Below are positions 36,310 to 44,590 of a stretch of DNA of 64,000 nt, piece after piece (positions within the stretch are counted from its first letter, which is position 1; each line of letters begins with the position of its first letter). Location of the stretch: NCBI RefSeq assembly GCF_013168275.1, contig NZ_AP019547.1, positions 2,046,001 to 2,110,000 on the forward strand, in the 5' to 3' direction. The notes under the pieces were generated by a model. The model did no database searches, had not been told where the DNA came from, and was given only the letters and a program-made list of their open reading frames with translations. This stretch comes from Candidatus Nitrotoga sp. AM1P. Its GTDB lineage: Bacteria; Pseudomonadota; Gammaproteobacteria; Burkholderiales; Gallionellaceae. Made by a program: the position numbers and the translations under genes.

Positions 36310-37536
36310 ATGAATCAACCAAACAACATTGATCCTGCAGAATTAAATGTCCAACCTATTGCTAATATTTATCAAGCAGGACAGATCATAAAAGTTCAGA
36401 TGAACCTTCAAATTCGGGACATATGTATTTTTGATCCTGTAATGCGCTTATTCATTCGTCGTGAAGGGGCTGACAACTATTTGGTGGCTTCTGATACGCA
36501 TCTAGGTGGAATATTTCTGCCTTGGTTGCCACGTGGCGAGTTCTGCTTCAACTTTGAATGGCCCGTATCACTTCCGCCAGGCAACTATGAACTTGGGGTT
36601 TCATGGGGAACGGTAAGCAAGGTTCGTACCCCGGATTCATTGCAGTTATTTTCTATCAACGGGATTAAGTCAGCACAGCAACTTTTGTTGGGTACGTGGA
36701 GTACCCATCCTGAAACAGAAGCACGTTTAAATCAGTTGTCATGGCGTCAAGGTATGACCAATTGGTTCCATCGCCATTTTTGTCATGCTGCAAAAGTCAT
36801 TGGAGAACTTTGTCTCGCTAATTCTGAAAAACTACATGGCAGAATTTTGGATATCGGTGCGGGCGAAGGAATTACAGATTTGAGTATCGTTCTGCGCTAT
36901 CAGCCACAAGAACTCGTCGCCCTGGACATTGTGGATTACATAAAAGAATTACCCAGAGTCTGCCAAGAAAATGGCCTGCCTTTACAAAAAATGCCTGACA
37001 ACTTTACTTTTTTACAGCAAAGCTGCGAGGAAATCCCCTATGCCGATGAGAGTTTTGACGTTGTAATCTCTTGGGGTTCGCTTGAACATATTGCAGGAGG
37101 ATATCGAAAAACGTTGGATGAAGTTTATCGAGTGTTAAAGCCGGGGGGGTTGTTTTTCGTCGCGCCGGGTTTGTACTATTCAGCGATAGGAAGTCACTTG
37201 GGCGAATTCGATCCGACACCACACCTGCATCTACGCATTCCAGAGGCTGATTTAAAGGAAATGGTAATGACTACAAAACCTACGATCATGGATCGCTCAG
37301 GTTTTAATGTCACCAATGAAGATTATTGGCGTTTTTACAAAGAGCTTAATCCTATTCGCCTGGCTGATTTTGAAAAAGAATTGCGAAGCTATGGATACAT
37401 TTTAATCCGCGCAGCAATCAGAACCAGCGAAGTAGTCGAGTATGATGCAGCGTTACAGCCCTATAGTATTCTGGACTTGGCTGTAGAAGAACCTTACATA
37501 ACCGTTCAAAAACCAGAAAAAAATCTCAATTCTTAG
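36310..37536 (+). CDS. Wzt C-terminal-like beta-sandwich + SAM-dependent methyltransferase
   Basis: In this 408-residue protein, residues 1-130 look like the carbohydrate-binding beta-sandwich of Wzt (VQMNLQIRDICIFDPVMRLF, then SLPPGNYELGVSWGTV). A class I methyltransferase follows with the SAM loop ILDIGAGEGITDLSIVL, an acidic VALDIVDY, YADESFDVVISWGSLEH and VYRVLKPGGLFFVAPG. It likely methylates a glycan or glycosylated substrate, perhaps as a chain-terminating cap. It is divergent from the TPR-GT41 operon. No signal peptide is present. Confidence 0.8.
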   Translation: MNQPNNIDPAELNVQPIANIYQAGQIIKVQMNLQIRDICIFDPVMRLFIRREGADNYLVASDTHLGGIFLPWLPRGEFCFNFEWPVSLPPGNYELGVSWGTVSKVRTPDSLQLFSINGIKSAQQLLLGTWSTHPETEARLNQLSWRQGMTNWFHRHFCHAAKVIGELCLANSEKLHGRILDIGAGEGITDLSIVLRYQPQELVALDIVDYIKELPRVCQENGLPLQKMPDNFTFLQQSCEEIPYADESFDVVISWGSLEHIAGGYRKTLDEVYRVLKPGGLFFVAPGLYYSAIGSHLGEFDPTPHLHLRIPEADLKEMVMTTKPTIMDRSGFNVTNEDYWRFYKELNPIRLADFEKELRSYGYILIRAAIRTSEVVEYDAALQPYSILDLAVEEPYITVQKPEKNLNS

Positions 37537-37937
37537 AACAAATGACATCCTAAAGAAGTCGTTGATTCGAGGATATTGCAATATCTGTACAAATTAAATC
37601 AACGATGGTCAACAAGCTTAAGTGCTAGTCACTTATCTTGACACCGCTTTTTGCAGCGTAGAAAGTAGCTGCCACTGCAGCATCAAACGCGACATCTGCC
37701 GTTCTTTAAACGGTTCCATTTTTCCTGTCGTGCCGAAAGGGGATGATTGCGCGCATCCTTGCGCCGGATGCGGTTGAGGTATTCCTCTTCTTTTAACTGC
37801 ACTTTTCGCACAGTATTCAGTAACCATTGCGATTTTATTAAAAAATAATTACTTTACGAGGTTTTCCGATTCTACCTAAATGCAGTTGCCCGCGCATTCA
37901 GTACCCAATCTACTCTTCGAACTCATACCGAACCCGA
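37537..37937. other. Intergenic region holding a duplicated 3' gene fragment
   Basis: The main content is a diverged copy of the 3' end of the large secreted-protein gene (see 37596-37715). The remainder (37716-37937) contains a short open frame continuing that remnant and nothing else recognisable. Confidence 0.6.
37596..37715 (-). pseudogene. Duplicated 3' remnant of the large secreted-protein gene
   Basis: On the minus strand the frame reads RQMSRLMLQWQLLSTLQKAVSR, against RQMSRLTLEWQLPAAQQKAG in the intact gene at 39461. Nucleotide similarity extends past the stop (AAATCAACGA through CAACAAGCTTAAG) and matches 39456-39572. The pair of direct repeats brackets the deacetylase and the unknown gene, which suggests they lie in a duplicated or recombined segment. 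Confidence 0.8.
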
Positions 37938-38756
37938 TTACCTTTGCAAGATCGTACGTAGATCTTCTGTTGACTTCCAATCGCAGCCACATACGAAACG
38001 GGGAATTAGCCATCGGTTAGAATCGTTGGTGACGTATTCCGGTTCAGTTGTAAGTGCCGCGGTGAGTCGATGTTCTGACATATGATTAGGAAGATACTCG
38101 CGCACCAAGTAGTCAGAAGCTTCACCATATGGGTAAGCAAAAACTGTTGACGTCGCAGCTCCGCAAATAGAGTCCAAATAGTCGGACGCTTGCCGAATCT
38201 CCGTATCAGCCTCTTGATAGGTTGAAACGACTGAAAATCGTCCTTTCTCATGCAAAACAGCTGTCGAATCTAAAGTGATGTGATTATGATCCCAGCTATG
38301 ATTTTGAATTCGAATCACGCCTTCATGGTGGGCTTGCTGCCACCATTCATCACTCCACCAGCGATGTCCCGCCATACAAGTGACCTCGAGTTGCGCACGC
38401 GCTTGTGGTGACGCAATTACGAAAGACGTTGCTTCTATTGGAGGCTGGCCTCGTCCAGTATGCCTTCGGGAAAAATCACGCAAAATGTTTGCCATACTCT
38501 TCTGCTGTCCGTGAGTAGGGTGATCAAGGTCGTACCAATCAAACCATGAGCCATCGTCAAACGTAATAGCAACCCATTTGTTTGCGGGATTCAATTTGCG
38601 ATGAATTACCGCACCAACGATAGTGCTCAATGGCGTTATCGTCCAGCCTAGCTCCATGAGCAAACGCAAATCCATACTCAATGCAACGTGATCGTTATTT
38701 GAGTATTCATTACCACCAACATTCATTGAATGATACGTCAAAATCAGTGTTGTCAT
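37938..38756 (-). CDS. Polysaccharide deacetylase family protein (CE4-like)
   Basis: This 272-residue protein has the NodB-type motifs: AITFDDGSW (catalytic Asp and first metal Asp), NHSWDHNH (metal histidines) and YPYGEASDY. It starts with LILTYHSMN, as cytoplasmic or exosortase-linked deacetylases do, and has no signal peptide. The likely role is removal of acetyl groups from amino sugars in the local polysaccharide. It lies 63 bases after the unknown gene at 38820, same strand. Confidence 0.85.
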   Translation of the reverse strand: MTTLILTYHSMNVGGNEYSNNDHVALSMDLRLLMELGWTITPLSTIVGAVIHRKLNPANKWVAITFDDGSWFDWYDLDHPTHGQQKSMANILRDFSRRHTGRGQPPIEATSFVIASPQARAQLEVTCMAGHRWWSDEWWQQAHHEGVIRIQNHSWDHNHITLDSTAVLHEKGRFSVVSTYQEADTEIRQASDYLDSICGAATSTVFAYPYGEASDYLVREYLPNHMSEHRLTAALTTEPEYVTNDSNRWLIPRFVCGCDWKSTEDLRTILQR

Positions 38757-38819
38757 GGTAGCGCTAATCCAGTTGTGTGATACGCATGAGAAAGACTATT
38801 CGCCAGAATCATAACGCAA

Positions 38820-39356
38820 TTAAAACGGCCCGAGTTCACGAACCTTTTCGATTAAAGCGAGCTTTCCTGTATCTTGCATAGTTGAACTCCACCATGCAAT
38901 CACATACTTAAAAGGAGTTTTTTGAAACCCAGCGCGAAGAGAAATGCGCTCTGATAATGGATCACCACAATAGCCAAACACCCCTAAGGTTTTGTCCTGG
39001 AAATGGTTAAATGCCGTGGACAACGACAAATAATATGCGCCGCCAGCATTGCGCATACTTACCCGCTCATCTGGACTCATTTTTTTGAGAACACGTTGAT
39101 CAACACAAGCACCGCCGCATAGCAAGCAACCCTGCCATTCATAGAAATGGATGTAACATACGGGAAGAGGAATTAAATCTTTACTGTCGTAATAAGCCAC
39201 CAAGTGAATTGGTTCTTCAGGCGGCGAATCGTGAAACTTGAAACGAAATAAATCTCTCACATTTTCAGATATCGTTTGCTGCATACATATGCGGAAAAAT
39301 GGTTTCTCCTGGTCTGACAAACTTAAAGTATTAATGGTTTGAATTTGCTGAGACAT
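38820..39356 (-). CDS. Conserved-looking cytoplasmic protein, possible GNAT fold
   Basis: This 178-residue protein has no signal peptide or membrane segment. A central HLVAYYDSKDLIPLPVCYIHFYEW, Cys-rich GCLLCGGACVDQ and the C-terminal LSERISLRAGFQKTP followed by a hydrophobic strand are reminiscent of a GNAT acyltransferase topology, but no acetyl-CoA loop is clear. It sits with the deacetylase between two copies of a repeat and probably acts in the same glycan pathway. Function is unknown. Confidence 0.6.
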   Translation of the reverse strand: MSQQIQTINTLSLSDQEKPFFRICMQQTISENVRDLFRFKFHDSPPEEPIHLVAYYDSKDLIPLPVCYIHFYEWQGCLLCGGACVDQRVLKKMSPDERVSMRNAGGAYYLSLSTAFNHFQDKTLGVFGYCGDPLSERISLRAGFQKTPFKYVIAWWSSTMQDTGKLALIEKVRELGPF

Positions 39357-39460
39357 ACATTAACTCTGAATTATTGATTACAAGAGCGCTGAACCTTACA
39401 TAATTACCAGCGCGGAACTTAAAAAGGGTTTCAAGCCGATACATGGCAGAGTGCATGAAA

Positions 39461-42430
39461 TCAACGAGACTCAACAAGCTTAAGCGCTACACCACTTACC
39501 TTAACCCCCGCTTTTTGCTGCGCAGCAGGCAGCTGCCACTCCAACGTCAAGCGCGACATCTGCCGTTTTTGAGCTGCCGGAAAAAGGCAACGTGCCGTGT
39601 TTTGCCCGACTGACTGGAGTAAGCAGGACAGCTTTTCGCCATTCTCCAGTAATAATACAGCTGATGCTCTAGTTTGCTGCGGCCAACTCCCGGTTATGAC
39701 AAGCTCAGTCGGCGCCGTCAAATAGCGCATTTCCCACTGCGGTGAAACCAGACCAATGTGCCCCCCTTCGCCCGTCATGTGCAATTCTCCATAACCACTT
39801 ATCAGACGTGTTCCGGCTGCCGGGGTCCAGCCATCATGGCTTTTCACCAAATTATTGCCAAACGGGTAAAACAGGCTACCGACCGGCCACGCTTGCATTG
39901 CGCGTAGCCACCAGACGAATTGGTACTCATAGGCCGAACCTTCCATGGCATCGTAGGCCTTGAAGTTATTTGGGTGCACTATGCGGTCACCCACGTAACT
40001 ACCCCACATCGGTGACAGAAAATGTGCACCACCGTTTATTAACGCCTGCATGGTGGCATAGGATTCGGTGTGATTCGGCAATTTTTCTGGAAACGCAATC
40101 GTGGCGGGATGGAATTCTCCCACGCCCCATTCAGGATCGACGCGCCGAATGTTATCGATCAGGCTCTTACCGCTACGCGGCTTACCTTCGTTGCGGCTGG
40201 CTGGGCCATACAAAATCACACCCAAATGGCCTTGACGTGGCTTGGCACCTTCAATCGACACCCCCGCCTGATCGTTCCAACCATTGGCACGATCAGTGAT
40301 ACTTACTGCGACATCCGCTTGGATAAAGGTTTGGCTGGTATAAATGCGCTCTGGCGGCAAGCCTGCTTCTACTGCCCAGGCAGCGAGGTCGTCATAATGA
40401 CGTGCCACTAGATGACGCCTGAATTGCGTCCATAATTGCTGCCATTGATCGCTGTAATCGATGGATAGGCGTGGTGGTTCAATGGCGCCCACTTCCTTCC
40501 AGGATTGCTTGGCGAGGCGGTTTGCGTCAGCCAGCGTCAACCCGGGTTCGTGTCGAGAAAAGGCTAATTCGCCGCCATTTGCATAAGGGCCGAGGTGGAA
40601 CAGCCATTCTCGGTATTGGCGCAATGTGTCCGGATTGTAGTCGTACCACTGGGTCAGGTAGAACCACGGATTGATATATTCATCCGGGTCGAGGTTGATC
40701 ATCACATGATGGGCGGGATGAGCCTGGTCGAATTTGACAATTTCGCGCACGGCGGATTGCAGGTTACGTTTTTTGTAATCAAGAAAGCGGCGATTGTAGC
40801 GGTTCAAGCTCATCATGCGTGCCAATTCCGGACTGTCGACAGCGCCAGCCAAACCTTTCAGAGCGTTGTCTGGCTCAGACTTGCCAAACTGATTCCATTG
40901 CACGGCGCGCTCGTCTTGCTCCAGCATATCGACAATATCCAAATCCGGCGCGGCAAACTTGGAATCGGCCCAGACGCCGCCATCCAGTGTGATCATCAAC
41001 GGTGCGCGAAAACGCAGCGCAGTCTCAAATAACTCACTCAAGGATTCACCGGTCATACCTTTGTCGTTGCGATTGCGCAGGTGCTCAGGAAAGTTGGAAT
41101 CAAATATATAATCGGCCTGCTCGCCTTTGGTGGTACGCATATATTCAACGCGCCCGCGGAAACCGATTTCAACACAACCGCCTTGTGCCATATCGCGTAA
41201 TTCCTGCAACTGGCGAAAATTATTACGAAAATCCACCGCCCCGCCGGGATAAAACACACGCAATTTCTTGCCAGAACAGGTTTGTCCTGCGGTTGAATTT
41301 TTATCGAGCACCAACGGCCCAGGCAATACAGCAACATTGTCCGCATTATCCTTCACGCGCACCTGTAATCGCTGCAAGCCGGACGGTATGACGGCAAATG
41401 GCACAGTCAGATCGTACAAATCACCTTCCTTGAGCGGCGCATCGCCCGCTTTGTCACGGTTAAAGCGGGGGTCAGAAAAAGCCGATATCAACTGCATTTT
41501 TTTTGTCAGCGTCATTTTTCCGAGAGGTGTACCACTTTCAGTTTCCACCTCTGCAGACCGAATGCCTTGCTCATCGGCCAGCCAGGCGCGCAGTTCTATT
41601 GCACCGGGCGACATCATTTTGTCATGCTGCGCCAATATCTTGCCGAACGGCAGATCGTTGATCACCTGCGGCCCGACAATTTCGCTGTTATGTCCTTTGC
41701 CATCTTCAAGCAGAATTTTCAGGCGATAACTGCCGCGCGGCAACTTATGTATTGGCAGCACTCCCTCGAAACCACTGGTTGCTGCCTGCGGCCAAGCTGG
41801 AAACACCTTGGCCACGTCATCTCGCTTATTGTTGGCTGACAACGTCAACATTTCTTTTTCCTGCGCCAATACCCGTATTTGCACCGGCTCTCGCCTTCCC
41901 ACCGCCCAGCCGCTAATCAAATTTTGACCATCAGCCTTGATCGGCTCGGTTATGTCCAATACCCCAAATGGCTTTGAAAAATCAACGGGCACCCGACCGG
42001 CGTTAAATACCTTACCAGCGCCGTTTGCCGCGCGCACTTCCAACGCTGCGGTATGCGGCGGAATAATGCCGCGCGCAAATGCAAAGGTATATCCGGAAAC
42101 AGGCGAGAATTTGCATTGCGGAAGGGCTGAAGTCACATCGGTTCTGACGACACTCGGCTTGACACTGGCAAGCAATTTGCCGTTCGCCCACATTTCAACA
42201 CGGCTTACTCCGGCAGCATCAGCTGCCCAGCCCTCAATATAAATGCTGGCTTCGCCGGTGGAATCCACTATTTTCGGCGTATCAACCGCGCCACGCGCTT
42301 CGCAGACTGACGGTGCCATTTCCATTTTTATTTGCGGCCAAACAAGACTGGTGGCACCTCCACCAATCGCGGCAACTGACAAAGTTACAATTACCGTTAG
42401 TAGCAATTTTTTATTAAGGTAGCTAATCAT
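39461..42430 (-). CDS. Large secreted protein with Ig-like repeats and glycosidase-like domain
   Basis: From ATG 42430 the product has 989 residues. It begins with a signal anchor (LLLTVIVTLSVAAIGGGAT). Several Ig-like beta modules follow (about 40-400; VEMWANGKLLASVKP, VRVKDNADNVAVLPG). Then comes a catalytic-looking region of barrel type (LMITLDGGVWADSKF, VMINLDPDEYINPWF, SIDYSDQWQQLWTQF, GVGEFHP) resembling GH42-like or related glycosidases, and a C-terminal beta module. The acidic pairs LDPDE and VGEF are candidate catalytic residues. It is probably an envelope glycan hydrolase of the neighbouring polysaccharide system; the family is not certain. Confidence 0.6.
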   Translation of the reverse strand: MISYLNKKLLLTVIVTLSVAAIGGGATSLVWPQIKMEMAPSVCEARGAVDTPKIVDSTGEASIYIEGWAADAAGVSRVEMWANGKLLASVKPSVVRTDVTSALPQCKFSPVSGYTFAFARGIIPPHTAALEVRAANGAGKVFNAGRVPVDFSKPFGVLDITEPIKADGQNLISGWAVGRREPVQIRVLAQEKEMLTLSANNKRDDVAKVFPAWPQAATSGFEGVLPIHKLPRGSYRLKILLEDGKGHNSEIVGPQVINDLPFGKILAQHDKMMSPGAIELRAWLADEQGIRSAEVETESGTPLGKMTLTKKMQLISAFSDPRFNRDKAGDAPLKEGDLYDLTVPFAVIPSGLQRLQVRVKDNADNVAVLPGPLVLDKNSTAGQTCSGKKLRVFYPGGAVDFRNNFRQLQELRDMAQGGCVEIGFRGRVEYMRTTKGEQADYIFDSNFPEHLRNRNDKGMTGESLSELFETALRFRAPLMITLDGGVWADSKFAAPDLDIVDMLEQDERAVQWNQFGKSEPDNALKGLAGAVDSPELARMMSLNRYNRRFLDYKKRNLQSAVREIVKFDQAHPAHHVMINLDPDEYINPWFYLTQWYDYNPDTLRQYREWLFHLGPYANGGELAFSRHEPGLTLADANRLAKQSWKEVGAIEPPRLSIDYSDQWQQLWTQFRRHLVARHYDDLAAWAVEAGLPPERIYTSQTFIQADVAVSITDRANGWNDQAGVSIEGAKPRQGHLGVILYGPASRNEGKPRSGKSLIDNIRRVDPEWGVGEFHPATIAFPEKLPNHTESYATMQALINGGAHFLSPMWGSYVGDRIVHPNNFKAYDAMEGSAYEYQFVWWLRAMQAWPVGSLFYPFGNNLVKSHDGWTPAAGTRLISGYGELHMTGEGGHIGLVSPQWEMRYLTAPTELVITGSWPQQTRASAVLLLENGEKLSCLLQSVGQNTARCLFPAAQKRQMSRLTLEWQLPAAQQKAGVKVSGVALKLVESR

Positions 42431-42765
42431 TTCATTGCTTTTGTTAGTGACATGGCTTCTGAAAGGGCATGGGAACGGATATTCTGTGACGGACATTGAA
42501 GAAAGTACATTCGACAAACCAACAGAGAATTATCGAAATACCTAAGATAGTAAGGTGCAACTAATCGCTTCAAATAATACCATTTACGATTCGTAAATAA
42601 TGTTCGTATGAGATACGTCAATCAGAGGGCGGTTCAAGCCCCAAGTGAAAAAACGCAGCATGATGCTGCTTGAAGTTAGATTACCCATTAAAGTTCATAC
42701 AGTAAAAATGACGTATTTTTGAATGTCAGTTTTGCTGCTGTTACTGCGAATAAGGAAAATATTTC

Positions 42766-42794
42766 TTGACAAAATATATGACCGGTCATATTAT
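42766..42794 (+). promoter_or_regulatory. Sigma-70 promoter with embedded TetR operator, near-leaderless start
   Basis: TTGACA (42766-42771) and TATTAT (42789-42794) are separated by exactly 17 bases. The perfect 16-bp palindrome ATATGACCGGTCATAT (42776-42791) fills the spacer. Transcription should start around 42801 and ATG follows at 42806 with no Shine-Dalgarno, so the mRNA has a leader of about five bases or none. Confidence 0.85.
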
Positions 42795-42805
42795 TCACAT
42801 CAATT

Positions 42806-43393
42806 ATGATCGACAAGTTATCTAAACGCGCAAAATTACTCGACCAGGGCGTCTATCTATTAATGAACCAGGGTTATCATGCGACAGGTATTAATGAAAT
42901 TGTAAACGCCGTACATGTGCCTAAAGGTTCTTTTTATAGCTACTTTGATAGTAAAGAAATTTTTGTTGCTCAAGCCATTAGCCATTATATCGAACCATTT
43001 ATCGAGCGATTAACGAGGCACCTACAACACCCACAAATTGACTCACTCACTGCTTTAAAAAATTACTATGCAGAACTTATTGTTGAAGTAGAAAATAATG
43101 GATACAAAGGCGGATGTTTATTAGGCAATCTGATAGGTGAAATTGGTGATACCAGTGAGCTGTGCAATCAGGCGCTAAAATCTGCTGTTGAACGCTACAA
43201 GTTGTTGCAATATAAGGCATTAGTGCAAGCACAAAAAGAGGGTACGGTACGCACTGATAGGAGTGCCGAAACTATGGCTAACTTGTTGGTAAATAACTGG
43301 CAAGGTGCGTTGTTACGGATGAAAATTGAACAGTCCGTGCAACCTTTGCAAGAGTTTTGCGATACGTTACTGAATGATTATTTTGTTGCCTAG
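42806..43393 (+). CDS. TetR/AcrR-family repressor of the sulfur gene cluster
   Basis: The 195-residue regulator has an N-terminal helix-turn-helix (YHATGINEIVNAVHVPKGSFY, then SYFDSKE) and a helical ligand domain typical of the AcrR/NemR-like group (LIVEVENNGYKGGCLLGNL). The GGCLLGN cysteine might sense reactive sulfur or electrophiles, which is speculative. It is expected to bind the palindrome in its own promoter and the similar site at 43988, so it autoregulates. Confidence 0.9.
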   Translation: MIDKLSKRAKLLDQGVYLLMNQGYHATGINEIVNAVHVPKGSFYSYFDSKEIFVAQAISHYIEPFIERLTRHLQHPQIDSLTALKNYYAELIVEVENNGYKGGCLLGNLIGEIGDTSELCNQALKSAVERYKLLQYKALVQAQKEGTVRTDRSAETMANLLVNNWQGALLRMKIEQSVQPLQEFCDTLLNDYFVA

Positions 43394-43502
43394 TTGACTG
43401 TAGCTTAAGAACAAAGCAAAACAACACAACTGTCGGTTATTTGGGTCTTTTTTACGACCAACAACAAGACAACCGACCATATATTAACCATGAGATTTTG
43501 AT

Positions 43503-43898
43503 ATGAGTGAAGAGAAAACCTTAATGGATTTTGTTAAACAAGCAAAATCGCAAATACACGAAATAGATGTATTAAACGTTAAATCTCTATTGGATGAAGG
43601 CTATTATGTACTCGATGTGCGAGAACCTGCTGAATTTATGTTAGGCACTATCGAGGGCGCGTTAAATATTCCTCGTGGAATACTGGAAGCAGCGGCAGAC
43701 CGCCAGTATGCAGGTCGTCGTGAAGAGTTAATGGATCGCGATAAAAAATGGTTATTACTTTGCGCCAGTTCGGGGCGCTCTGCCATGGCTGCGGATGCGA
43801 TGCAACAAATGGGCTTTAAAAATATCAGGAATATTAATGGTGGCATGACAGCCTGGCAAGCTGCTGAATTAGCCGTGAAAATTCCACCACAGACTTAA
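43503..43898 (+). CDS. Rhodanese-like sulfurtransferase
   Basis: This 131-residue single rhodanese domain has YYVLDVREPAEFMLGTIEGALNI, the active-site loop CASSGRS (cysteine persulfide carrier) and NGGMTAWQAA. It has no signal peptide, so it acts in the cytoplasm, moving sulfane sulfur from glutathione persulfide or thiosulfate. It lies 109 bases after tetR and is followed by a terminator. Its place beside an SQR-type gene supports sulfide oxidation or detoxification. Confidence 0.92.
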   Translation: MSEEKTLMDFVKQAKSQIHEIDVLNVKSLLDEGYYVLDVREPAEFMLGTIEGALNIPRGILEAAADRQYAGRREELMDRDKKWLLLCASSGRSAMAADAMQQMGFKNIRNINGGMTAWQAAELAVKIPPQT

Positions 43899-43941
43899 GC
43901 ATTAAACATTTAAAAACTATTTAACTAACTAATTTTTATAG

Positions 43942-43974
43942 CGATATGGCCATGATGGCCTATATCGTTTTTTT
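43942..43974 (+). terminator. Terminator after the rhodanese gene
   Basis: CGATATGGCC and GGCCTATATCG form a stem around ATGAT, followed by a run of seven T residues. It separates the tetR-rhodanese transcript from the next unit. Confidence 0.85.
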
Positions 43975-43987
43975 AACAGCCAGCAAG

Positions 43988-44003
43988 AGATGACTGGTCA
44001 TAT
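43988..44003 (+). promoter_or_regulatory. Second TetR operator, upstream of DUF4242
   Basis: AGATGACTGGTCATAT differs from the tetR-promoter palindrome at two positions and is followed by an overlapping half site TATGACCG. It lies 19 bases before ATG 44022, so the downstream four-gene unit probably shares the same repressor. Confidence 0.7.
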
Positions 44004-44021
44004 GACCGCATAGAGGACAAT

Positions 44022-44306
44022 ATGCCTAAATATATTATTGAACGAGAAATCCCTAACGCAGGCCAATTAACCGCAGCAGAGTTGCAACAAATATCACAAA
44101 AATCCTGCTGTATTCTGAACGATATGGGGCCGCAAATTCAGTGGGTGGAAAGTTATGTAACGGACGACAAAATCTATTGCATTTACATTGCACCCAATAA
44201 ACAAAGCATTAAAACACATGCAGAACGTGGTGAGTTTCCGGCAAACTCTATTGCCGAAATAAAAACCATGATTAATCCAACAACAGCTGAACATAGCAGA
44301 GGTTAA
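44022..44306 (+). CDS. DUF4242 (SCO4226-like) protein
   Basis: This 94-residue protein of the DUF4242 family shows KYIIEREIPNAG, the SCCILNDMGPQIQWVESYV core and DDKIYCIYIAP, then a helix with THAERGEFPANSI. A characterised relative binds nickel, but the role of most members is unknown. It starts the second transcription unit and is followed 5 bases later by a small ferredoxin gene, so it likely works with the redox proteins here. Confidence 0.85.
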   Translation: MPKYIIEREIPNAGQLTAAELQQISQKSCCILNDMGPQIQWVESYVTDDKIYCIYIAPNKQSIKTHAERGEFPANSIAEIKTMINPTTAEHSRG

Positions 44307-44311
44307 ACACC

Positions 44312-44491
44312 ATGAAAATACAATGGGATAAACAACAATGCACTCATTCTGGCAACTGTGTTAGATCACTGCCCGAGGTATTTAAAATTGTAGACGGACA
44401 ATTTATTACCGAGCCTGATAAAGCGGCTTACGATGAAGTCGTTAAAGTTGTCAATCAATGTCCTTCTGGCGCACTTAAATGTATCGACTAA
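44312..44491 (+). CDS. Small (4Fe-4S) mono-cluster ferredoxin-like protein (YjdI family)
   Basis: This 59-residue protein starts 5 bases after the DUF4242 gene. It carries CTHSGNCVRSLPEVF in the N-terminal half and NQCPSGALKC near the end, four cysteines suited to a single 4Fe-4S cluster, as in the YjdI/Fer4_19 family. It probably donates or accepts electrons for the SQR-type flavoprotein encoded 99 bases downstream. Confidence 0.88.
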   Translation: MKIQWDKQQCTHSGNCVRSLPEVFKIVDGQFITEPDKAAYDEVVKVVNQCPSGALKCID

Positions 44492-44590
44492 CTAATTAAA
44501 ATGAGTCTTCTTGTACTTAGCTCTATATCTTTATGATTAGTATGCTTCTGCAAGTTGACTCTTTAATTGATAACCTATAAAGGAGTCATT

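Noticed and set aside
36092..36313. 73-codon ORF overlapping the methyltransferase start by ATGA
   Set aside because: No ribosome-binding site and no protein-like patterns; the overlap looks accidental.
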